Under the pieces are notes generated by a model that searched no databases, was not told the DNA's origin, and saw only the letters and a list, made by a program, of their open reading frames with translations. Both the position numbers and the translations under genes were made by a program. Below, in pieces: positions 1-6,280 of a DNA stretch of 6,280 nucleotides; within the stretch, counting starts at the first letter, position 1, and the number at the start of each line of letters is the position of its first letter. Source of the DNA: DATAAM01 sp036260075 (GTDB lineage Bacteria; Actinomycetota; Acidimicrobiia; Acidimicrobiales; JAHWLA01); assembly GCA_036260075.1 (NCBI GenBank), contig DATAAM010000003.1:1-6280 (forward strand), given 5' to 3'.

Positions 1-585
1 GCTTCCGGGCTTCACGATCCCCGCCTTCTCGACGGCGATGTCGCGGCGCGTCGGGCCGATGACGGCGGTGTGGTCGAGCTCCACGTTCGTGACGACGGCG
101 ACGGCGGCGTCGGCCACGTTGGTGGCGTCGTAGCGACCGCCAAGCCCCACTTCCACCACCGCGACGTCGACGGCGTTGTCCGCGAACCAGCGGAAGGCGG
201 CACCCGTCAGCACCTCGAAGTGCGAATAGTGAGATGAGAATCTCATCTCGAGGTGTGAGACGGCGCCGATGAGCTCGCCGAAGGCGTCGTCGGGGATGGG
301 GTCGCCGTTCCACGCCAGGCGCTCGTTGATCCGTTCCAGGTGCGGGCTCGTATAGGTGCCGACCGACAGCCCGCGCGCCACCAGCAGCTCCGTGACCATT
401 CGAGCCGTGGAGCCCTTGCCGTTGGTGCCCGTCAGGTGCACGACCGGGTAGGCGTGCTGCGGGTCGCCCATGCGGGCGCACAGGTCGCGAATGCGGTCGA
501 GGCGCATGGCGGCGGCCCGGGGCGCCGGATCGAGCTCCAGGTTCACGTGCGCGTCGAGGTACGCGAGGGCCTGGTCGTAGTGCAT
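1..585 (-). CDS. folC: FolC, folylpolyglutamate synthase / dihydrofolate synthase (N-terminal 195 residues, cut by window edge)
   Basis: This Mur-ligase-family cytosolic enzyme uses ATP to add glutamate to folates; bifunctional members also join dihydropteroate to glutamate. The frame is open from the ATG at 585 to the window edge, so only the N-terminal ATPase half is seen. Visible motifs are the P-loop TGTNGKGST (residues 52-60, Lys57), the TSPHLERINER loop (79-89), the VGLGGRYDATN segment (146-156), DHTAVIG (171-177) and EKAGIVKPG (186-194); the EKAG lysine is carbamylated in studied relatives. The ATG overlaps the stop of the upstream ValRS-like gene by one base (TGATG), which suggests translational coupling. 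Adjacency to a valS-type gene is the normal actinobacterial arrangement. Codons for residues 110-122 include several AT-rich ones (TCA, AGA, TCT, TAT) unlike the rest of the gene and lie in a quasi-palindrome. Whether it has both activities cannot be judged from this half. Confidence 0.95.
   Translation of the reverse strand, partial: MHYDQALAYLDAHVNLELDPAPRAAAMRLDRIRDLCARMGDPQHAYPVVHLTGTNGKGSTARMVTELLVARGLSVGTYTSPHLERINERLAWNGDPIPDDAFGELIGAVSHLEMRFSSHYSHFEVLTGAAFRWFADNAVDVAVVEVGLGGRYDATNVADAAVAVVTNVELDHTAVIGPTRRDIAVEKAGIVKPGS
211..255. repeat. Quasi-palindrome inside folC
   Basis: Two nested inverted repeats share one axis region. A perfect 9-bp pair, gagatgaga (231-239) and tctcatctc (241-249), is separated by one base. 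An 8-bp pair, cacctcga (211-218) and tcgaggtg (248-255), encloses it. The segment is more AT-rich than its surroundings. It lies wholly within folC coding sequence and does not break the frame. Arms and positions are read directly; a function is not implied. Confidence 0.6.
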
Positions 586-2321
586 CAGTCGCCGAGGATG
601 GGAGCCGCCAGTGCCCGCACTCGGTCGGCGGCGCTGGGGCGCACGCCCTCGTGCAGGGCGCGGCCGAGCAGGCCGACCGCCACGGCGGGCGTGCCCTGCG
701 CGAAGGCGGCGTCGCACGCCTCGACCAAGGCGTCGGTGTCGGCGTTGCCCTCGGGCGGGTCGTCCACCTCGGTCACCAGGGCCCGGGCCCGCTCGAGGTC
801 GAGCCCGCCGGCGGCCAGCGCCGCCCGCACCACGCGCCGGCCCTGCGTCTCCAGCAGGGCGGGCAGGTCGGGGGTCACGTCGGGATCGGGGTCGTCGGGC
901 GTGGTGGCCACCTCGTGCAGGGCCACGCGCGAGAACGGCACCGTCCCCGTGAGGCACAGGCCGAGCGCGGCCATCGGGAGGGCCCATCGGGCGATCCCGC
1001 TGGGGCCGACCACGAGCATCGTCTGCTCGGCGCTGTCGGCCAACGACGCGCCTTCCGAGGGCCAACCCGCGGCAGCCAGCGGCCACACCGCACCCACGAA
1101 GCGGGCGTCGAGGGCGCCGTCGTCGGCCACCAGCTCGCCCATGCACCGACCGCACGAGGTGGAGACGGCCACCTCCACCGTGGCCTGGCCGCAGTCGAGG
1201 CAGGTGGACACCGGCACGGGTTGGCCGGCCCACACCTGATGGCTGAGGCACCACTCGCCGCCCGCGCCCGCCCGCTCCAGGAACGCCTCGATGGCCCCGG
1301 CGGGCGAGAAGGCGACCGCGCCCCCGCGCACGGCGTCGGCCGCGGCGACCTCCATGTCGGCCACCGAGAGGAACCAGTGGGCGCCCAGGCGGGGGACGAG
1401 CACGGTGCGGCAACGCCGGCATCGCGTGGCCCGCTCGGCCACGAGGCAGCCGCCGACCACCGCCTCCTCGGCGGCGAGCAGCTCGCGGGCGGCCGTGCGG
1501 GCCGCGAAGCGCGACAGGCCGGACAGCGGACCGGGAGCGATGACCACGCCCTCGCCGTCGAGCACGGCGACGGGGATGGCGCCCAGCCGGCGGGCGGCCT
1601 CGGCGTCGGCGCCGTCGTGGGCGGGGACGAGGACCGTCGGCTCGGTGCAGGCGGCGTCGGCCACGACGGGCACGTCCTTGGCCCCCAGGGGCACGTGAAC
1701 CGAGCGGCCCACGGCGGGGTGGTCGAGGGGGACCGCCACCGCCACCACCCCGGGGAGCAGCTCCGGCGCCGTCGTCGCCACCTCGAGCCCGTCGCCGTCG
1801 TCGGCGAAGGGCAGTCGCAGGCGGAGCACCTCCCCCTCCAGCTCGGCAGCGTCGGCGTCAGCCGGGTCGACGACGGTGGCGCACCGTGGGCACGTGTCGA
1901 CCACCCGCTCCTCCCGCCGCAGCAGTCCTGCTTCGTAGAGGCGCACGAAGGCGGTGCGAGCGGCCAGCGCCACCGGCTCCCCGTCGAGCGCCCCCGCCCG
2001 CAGGTCGACGTCGACGCCCAGGGCGGCCAACAGCTCGCTCACCCGGGTGCGGGCTTCTGCCTCGAAGGCGCGGACCCGCTCCACGAAGGCGTCGCGGCCG
2101 AGCGACGTGCGGTCGTGGCCCTCGCGGGCCAGCTCCCGCTCCACCACGGCCTGCCCGCCCAGGTCGCCCGCCAGCGTGCCTGCCAGCCACTCGACCTCGC
2201 GCCCGTCGGCCCGGGCCCGGCGCAGGAGGGCGTCGGTGGAGACCAGCGCGGAGAGGTGGGCGAGGTGCAGCTCCCCGGTCAGGCGGACGGGGCTGCTGAG
2301 GATGCGCAGGGTCTCCGGCAC
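585..2321 (-). CDS. Degenerate class I valyl-tRNA synthetase-like protein, probable pseudoenzyme
   Basis: This 578-residue protein is collinear with valyl-tRNA synthetase but too degraded to charge tRNA by the usual mechanism. It starts almost at the Rossmann strand: LTGELHLAH (14-22) matches the ValRS VTGSLHMGH, with HIGH now HLAH. The GTDHAG motif is GTLAGD (48-53). The editing domain keeps PAHD (233-236), but ATTRPET is ATTAPEL (182-188). The WCISRQLWWGH segment is WCLSHQVWAGQ (357-367), and DVLDTWF is GALDARF (402-408). KMSKS is absent; an Asp/Pro-rich stretch (475-485) lies there. The last ~90 residues are too short for a full anticodon-binding domain, and the usual coiled coil is missing. 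ValRS is normally about 850-1100 residues. Four CxxC pairs persist. The GTG start is bounded by an in-frame TAG five codons upstream; no Shine-Dalgarno is evident. It occupies the usual valS position and overlaps folC. The lack of stops or frameshifts argues for a maintained protein; its role is unknown. Confidence 0.8.
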   Translation of the reverse strand: MPETLRILSSPVRLTGELHLAHLSALVSTDALLRRARADGREVEWLAGTLAGDLGGQAVVERELAREGHDRTSLGRDAFVERVRAFEAEARTRVSELLAALGVDVDLRAGALDGEPVALAARTAFVRLYEAGLLRREERVVDTCPRCATVVDPADADAAELEGEVLRLRLPFADDGDGLEVATTAPELLPGVVAVAVPLDHPAVGRSVHVPLGAKDVPVVADAACTEPTVLVPAHDGADAEAARRLGAIPVAVLDGEGVVIAPGPLSGLSRFAARTAARELLAAEEAVVGGCLVAERATRCRRCRTVLVPRLGAHWFLSVADMEVAAADAVRGGAVAFSPAGAIEAFLERAGAGGEWCLSHQVWAGQPVPVSTCLDCGQATVEVAVSTSCGRCMGELVADDGALDARFVGAVWPLAAAGWPSEGASLADSAEQTMLVVGPSGIARWALPMAALGLCLTGTVPFSRVALHEVATTPDDPDPDVTPDLPALLETQGRRVVRAALAAGGLDLERARALVTEVDDPPEGNADTDALVEACDAAFAQGTPAVAVGLLGRALHEGVRPSAADRVRALAAPILGD

Positions 2322-2323
2322 GG

Positions 2324-2344
2324 CGCCCGCACACTAGGCGGGCG
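2324..2344 (-). other. GC hairpin just upstream of the ValRS-like start
   Basis: A perfect 7-bp inverted repeat, cgcccgc (2324-2330) and gcgggcg (2338-2344), has a 7-base loop. In the transcript it ends two bases before the GTG at 2321, where a ribosome binding site would be expected. It also lies after the stop of the small upstream gene, without a U-tract. It could influence initiation, act as a weak terminator, or be chance in GC-rich DNA. Confidence 0.3.
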
Positions 2345-2368
2345 GCGCGTCACGGGCACGTGGGGGCG

Positions 2369-2884
2369 CTACTTCAGGCTGACGACGAGCTGCTTGGGGC
2401 GGTCGCCGTCGGCGGCCAGCTCCTTCAGCGAGGTCATGCGCTCGCTCACCTTGTCGGTGAGGTCCACGACGTGGGGCTTGGCCTGCTCTGCCACTGTGCT
2501 CGCTTTTGTCTTGGCCGCCTTGGCCGCCTGCTCGACCTTGGGCTTGGCCACCTCCACGGCGTGCTCCACGCGGGGCTTGGCCGCCTCGGCCGCGTGTGTG
2601 GCCATCTCGATGGCCGTCTCCAGCATGGGCTTGGCCGCCACCAGCATCGCCGCAGGCTTCGACTTGCGGGCCATCGCCGCGGCGGCCGCCAGGCGGGCCT
2701 TGCGCCGCTTGCGCCGGTCGAGCACGAAGCCGACGGCCAGGCCTGCGGCCGCCGCCTCCCCTGCGGTGGTGGCAGCACGACGGGCCACGACCTCGATGGT
2801 CTCGTCCTGCTGAAGGGCCTTGTACCCGGCGTAGCCGGCACCGGCCAGCCCGCCGAGGAGCGCGAACTTCACGGCCTTTCCCAT
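2369..2884 (-). CDS. Hypothetical Ala/Lys-rich protein with 11-residue repeats
   Basis: I do not recognise this 171-residue protein. Residues 5-24 form a small-residue hydrophobic stretch with a GLAGAGYAGY pattern like a glycine zipper. Residues 41-55 are a second Ala/Gly-rich stretch, followed by the basic cluster RRKRRKAR (57-64). Residues 66-150 are Ala/Lys/Glu/Val-rich and probably helical. Lysines at 103, 114, 125 and 136 are spaced by exactly 11, three of them in a Lys-Pro pair, giving four hendecads; further Lys-Pro pairs are at 76 and 85. Such periodicity occurs in LEA-type, apolipoprotein-like and coiled-coil helices, so a membrane-anchored or membrane-associated amphipathic helix is plausible. 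The ATG at 2884 is chosen because coding character begins there: upstream codons in frame run through the clpX-downstream palindrome and CGG run. There is no Shine-Dalgarno; a -10-like TACGGT sits seven bases upstream. It lies between clpX and the ValRS-like gene. Confidence 0.7.
   Translation of the reverse strand: MGKAVKFALLGGLAGAGYAGYKALQQDETIEVVARRAATTAGEAAAAGLAVGFVLDRRKRRKARLAAAAAMARKSKPAAMLVAAKPMLETAIEMATHAAEAAKPRVEHAVEVAKPKVEQAAKAAKTKASTVAEQAKPHVVDLTDKVSERMTSLKELAADGDRPKQLVVSLK
2447..2578 (-). repeat. Four 33-bp tandem units encoding hendecads
   Basis: The units encode residues 103-146 of the small protein, each beginning with a lysine codon (AAG), usually followed by CCC. On the plus strand the core gggcttggcc recurs at 2474, 2540 and 2573, with a variant at 2507, all 33 bp apart. 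Another copy at 2627 is 54 bp further on, outside the strict phase. Protein periodicity is better kept than DNA identity. The third unit (2480-2512) uses AT-richer codons (ACA, AAA, ACA, GCA) than the others. Confidence 0.7.
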
Positions 2885-2891
2885 GAGGTGA

Positions 2892-2897
2892 ACCGTA
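2892..2897 (-). promoter_or_regulatory. Possible -10 element for a leaderless transcript of the small gene
   Basis: On the minus strand TACGGT fits the actinobacterial TAnnnT -10 pattern. It ends seven bases before the A of the ATG at 2884, the spacing expected if transcription starts at the start codon. The start has no Shine-Dalgarno, which agrees. No convincing -35 is seen. Short degenerate motifs of this kind arise by chance. Confidence 0.3.
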
Positions 2898-2927
2898 GCC
2901 CGCCGGCCGCCCGGCGAAACCCCCGAC

Positions 2928-2973
2928 TTCGTTTCCCCGAAAGCGCACTGCAGCGCACTTTCCGGGAAACGAA
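2928..2973 (-). terminator. Long imperfect hairpin downstream of clpX, possible terminator or repeated palindrome
   Basis: Arms ttcgtttccc (2928-2937) and gggaaacgaa (2964-2973) pair perfectly over 10 bp. After one mismatch (2938/2963), gaaag (2939-2943) pairs with ctttc (2958-2962). The centre can add three pairs, cgc (2944-2946) with gcg (2953-2955). It starts 28 bp after the clpX stop, where a terminator would fit. No U-tract follows, so it is not a classic intrinsic terminator. The centre carries a direct repeat, agcgcact at 2942-2949 and 2952-2959, ten bases apart. It may instead be a dispersed repetitive palindrome or a protein-binding site. Confidence 0.5.
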
Positions 2974-3000
2974 CGGAGGCGGGGGGCGGCGGCGGCGGCG

Positions 3001-4275
<1,275 letters not shown>

Positions 4276-4292
4276 GTCTCCGTACCCCCGTC

Positions 4293-4928
4293 CTACGCCA
4301 CGCCTGCGGCCTGCGGGACGTCCGCCAGCTCCCGGGTCGTGATCACTTCGTCGATGATGCCGTACTCACGGCCTTCTTCCGCGCTCATGATGAAGTCGCG
4401 GTCGGTGTCCTTGGCGATCTTCTCCACCGGCTGGCCGGTGTCGTAGGCCAGCATCTGGTTGAGGAGGTCGCGCATGCGGAGGATCTCCTTGGCCTGGATC
4501 TCGATGTCGGCCGCCTGGCCCGCGGCCCCGCCGTAGGGCTGGTGGATGAGGATGCGGGCGTGGGGCAGGGCGTAGCGCTTGCCCTTGGTGCCGCCCGCCA
4601 GGAGCACCGCCGCCGCCGACGCCGCCTGCCCGTAGCAGAACGTGCTGATGTCGGGCTTCACGAACTTCATGGTGTCGTAGATGGCGAACAGCGCGGTGAT
4701 GTCGCCGCCCGGGCTGTTGATGTAGATGTTGATGTCCTTGTCGGGGTTCTCGTACTCGAGGAACAGCAGCTGGGCGCACACCAGGTTGGCGATGGTGTCG
4801 TCGATCGGCGTGCCCAGGAAGATGATGTGCTCCTTGAGCAGGCGGGAGTACAGGTCGTAGGCCCGCTCGCCGCGGTTGCTCGACTCGACGACCGTCGGCA
4901 CCAGGTAGTTGTAGACGGGCTGGATCAC
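4293..4928 (-). CDS. clpP: ClpP, serine peptidase subunit of the Clp protease (ClpP2-like)
   Basis: ClpP forms the barrel-shaped tetradecameric serine peptidase that degrades polypeptides delivered by ClpX or other Clp ATPases. The 211-residue protein covers the whole family fold. The triad is Ser104 in GQAASAAAVLLA, His129 in LIHQP, and Asp178 in TDRDFIMS; the spacings of 25 and 49 match E. coli ClpP. The oxyanion-region motif INSPGGD is at 70-76. The residue after the catalytic serine is Ala, not the usual Met; this and the AVLLA segment resemble mycobacterial ClpP2, not ClpP1. The GTG at 4928 is chosen because it gives a normal N-terminus and overlaps the tig stop by 4 bp (GTGA), implying coupled translation. 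The frame stays open further upstream, but that part is antisense-like Arg/Gly-rich sequence inside tig. No second clpP is next to it, although Actinobacteria often have a clpP1-clpP2 pair here. Confidence 0.97.
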   Translation of the reverse strand: MIQPVYNYLVPTVVESSNRGERAYDLYSRLLKEHIIFLGTPIDDTIANLVCAQLLFLEYENPDKDINIYINSPGGDITALFAIYDTMKFVKPDISTFCYGQAASAAAVLLAGGTKGKRYALPHARILIHQPYGGAAGQAADIEIQAKEILRMRDLLNQMLAYDTGQPVEKIAKDTDRDFIMSAEEGREYGIIDEVITTRELADVPQAAGVA

Positions 4929-6235
4929 TCGGTCTCTCGGCCTTCCTCTGCGCCTGCTTCGTCGCCCCGCTCGGTCGGCAGCGTCAGCTCGGCCCGATCG
5001 ATCGGGTTGCCTTCCTCGTCCACCACCTCGACGTGCTCCACCAGCCACGCGAGCGCCTTCGCCTTCCGTACGTCCGAGCGTACCGCGGCGATGCCCTCTC
5101 CGCGTTCGAGATCGCGCCGCAGCTGGGCCGGTTTCCGCTGGAACCGCTCGGCCAGACGCTCGATCTCCCGGTCGACGTCCTCGTCGTCGGCCTCGATCCC
5201 CTCGGCGGCCACCAACGCCCGCAGGGCGAGGTCGGCCTTGACCGCTTGGACGGCGTCGGCCCGCAGCTGGTCCACGAGCTGCTCCTGGCTCGTGCCGGTG
5301 GCTTCCAGATACTGGAGCAGGGTGCCACCCTGGGCCTGGAGCCGGTGCGACAGGTCGTGGAGCCGATGCTCCAGCTCCTCGCGCACCAGCGGCTCCGGCG
5401 CCTCCTCGGCCACCAGCTCCACCAGCGCCTTCAGCGTCTCGTCGCGGATGGCCAGCGAGGTCTGCACCTTCTTCACCAGCTCCAGGCGCTTGCGGACGTC
5501 GGCCCGCAGCTCGTCGAGCGTGTCGAACTCGGACGCCTCGGACGCCCACTCGTCGGTGGCCTCGGGAAGGATCTTCTCCTTCACCTCCTTGAGGAGGACC
5601 TGGTAGGAAGCGTCGGCTGCCTCGACGGTGAGGATGTCGCCCACCTTCGCCCCCCCCAGCTGCTCGTCGAGCCCCGGCAGGGCCAGGCCGCTGCCCACCT
5701 GGTAGAGGTAGTCGTCGCGCTGGTCCTTCACGTCGATCGTGACGCAGTCGCCCTCCGCGACCGCCCGCTCGACGGGGCGGAGCTCCCCGAAGTTGTCGCG
5801 GAGGCGGTCGAGCTGGCGGTCGACCTCCTCGTCGGTGACGGCGATGCCGGGCACGGTGACCCGCAGGCCGCCGTAGCCCGCGATCGACACCTGGGGCCGC
5901 ACCTCCACCACGGCGTCGAAGGCCACGGCGCCGGACTCCTGACCCGCCGTGATGTCGATCTCCGGAGGCGCGATGGCGTCGACGTCGGCTTCCTTCAGGG
6001 CTTGGGCGTAGTAGTCGGGCAGCGCCTCCCGGAGCGCCTCCTGGCGGGCCACGTCGGCCCCGATGCGTGTCTCCAGGAGCTTCCGGGGCGCCTTGCCCGG
6101 CCGGAACCCCGGGATGCGCACCTCGCGGGCGATCTTGCGGAACGCGGCGTCGAGCGCCTTGCCGAACTCCTGCTCGTCGATCTCGACGGAGAGCTTGACC
6201 TTGTTGCCCTCGACGGGCTCGACGACGGTCTTCAT
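4925..6235 (-). CDS. tig: Trigger factor, ribosome-associated chaperone with compact FKBP domain
   Basis: Trigger factor binds near the ribosomal exit tunnel and shields nascent chains. At 436 residues it is of ordinary total length. The N-terminal ribosome-binding domain (about 1-115) has the signature GFRPGKAP at 43-50, the same position as in E. coli. The FKBP-like domain spans about 160-225, some 20 residues shorter than usual. It keeps GDCVTIDV (162-169), VGSGLALPGLDEQLGGAKVGD (180-200) and KEVKEKILPE (216-225), but the segments around the active-site flaps are cut. Prolyl isomerase activity is therefore doubtful, while the chaperone function should remain. The helical C-terminal chaperone domain runs from about 226 to 420, ending in an acidic tail (421-436). 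The ATG at 6235 gives the standard N-terminus; no strong Shine-Dalgarno is seen. Its stop overlaps the clpP start by 4 bp, so it probably leads the tig-clpP-clpX operon. Confidence 0.96.
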   Translation of the reverse strand: MKTVVEPVEGNKVKLSVEIDEQEFGKALDAAFRKIAREVRIPGFRPGKAPRKLLETRIGADVARQEALREALPDYYAQALKEADVDAIAPPEIDITAGQESGAVAFDAVVEVRPQVSIAGYGGLRVTVPGIAVTDEEVDRQLDRLRDNFGELRPVERAVAEGDCVTIDVKDQRDDYLYQVGSGLALPGLDEQLGGAKVGDILTVEAADASYQVLLKEVKEKILPEATDEWASEASEFDTLDELRADVRKRLELVKKVQTSLAIRDETLKALVELVAEEAPEPLVREELEHRLHDLSHRLQAQGGTLLQYLEATGTSQEQLVDQLRADAVQAVKADLALRALVAAEGIEADDEDVDREIERLAERFQRKPAQLRRDLERGEGIAAVRSDVRKAKALAWLVEHVEVVDEEGNPIDRAELTLPTERGDEAGAEEGRETE

Positions 6236-6263
6236 GTCCGGGGGGCTTTCATACGAGAAGGCG

Positions 6264-6269
6264 ATGATA
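6264..6269 (-). promoter_or_regulatory. tig: Possible -10 box of the tig promoter
   Basis: TATCAT on the minus strand matches five of six bases of TATAAT. It ends 28 bases before the tig ATG, which would give a leader of about 20 nt. The surrounding stretch is AT-richer than the rest of the window. Any -35 box would fall at or beyond the window edge, so it cannot be tested here. Confidence 0.3.
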
Positions 6270-6280
6270 CCGGCGGGGTG

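Noticed and set aside
1..585. folC as a frameshifted pseudogene
   Set aside because: Reading the complementary strand codon by codon from 585 to 1 gives one continuous frame with all expected motifs; only the window edge cuts it.
340..1239. A 299-codon open frame on the plus strand
   Set aside because: It lies opposite FolC and the ValRS-like gene, which have clear family motifs in their own frames; its composition is low-complexity Ala/Arg/Ser.
585..2321. Functional valS
   Set aside because: Loss of KMSKS, changes in the HIGH and GTDHAG motifs, and lack of a full anticodon-binding domain are incompatible with a normal ValRS.
651..2813. A 720-codon open frame on the plus strand
   Set aside because: It is antisense to the ValRS-like gene and the small protein gene, Gly/Arg/His-rich with no recognisable motif. 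Such frames are common opposite GC-rich genes.
4293..5549. 418-residue version of ClpP
   Set aside because: The first 207 residues are an Arg/Gly/Ala-rich shadow of tig. The GTG at 4928 gives a normal ClpP N-terminus.

Overview
The window is very GC-rich and all six supported genes lie on the minus strand, so transcription runs from high to low coordinates. In that order they are: trigger factor (tig), a ClpP peptidase, the ClpX unfoldase, a small unrecognised Ala/Lys-rich protein, a degenerate valyl-tRNA synthetase-like protein, and the N-terminal part of FolC, cut by the window edge. The order tig-clpP-clpX-(valS)-folC is the one known from Actinobacteria. The compact trigger factor, GTG starts and ClpP2-like peptidase fit a deep actinobacterial branch; Acidimicrobiia is my best guess, from remembered family features and not from a search.

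Positions 6235-3001 form a protein quality-control block. Trigger factor meets nascent chains at the ribosome, and ClpX and ClpP form the ATP-dependent ClpXP protease. tig and clpP overlap by 4 bp and clpP and clpX are 17 bp apart, so they are probably one transcript. A hairpin of about 46 nt (2928-2973) lies after the clpX stop. A possible -10 box follows it, placed for a leaderless transcript of the small gene (2884-2369). That 171-residue protein has two short Gly/Ala-rich hydrophobic stretches, a basic cluster and exact 11-residue repeats; I do not recognise it.

The place where valS usually sits holds a 578-residue protein (2321-585). It is collinear with the ValRS catalytic and editing regions, but has an altered HIGH motif, no KMSKS motif, degraded editing motifs and no full anticodon-binding domain. 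It looks like an intact pseudoenzyme, not a decayed gene. Its stop codon overlaps the folC start by one base. FolC (585-1) is in frame throughout with all expected N-terminal motifs.

The most interesting items are the ValRS-like pseudoenzyme, the hendecad-repeat protein, the clpX-downstream palindrome with its internal direct repeat, the shortened FKBP domain of trigger factor, and the presence of only one ClpP, of ClpP2 type. I saw no tRNA or rRNA gene, CRISPR array, insertion sequence or phage gene. No gene-free stretch exceeds about 120 bp.
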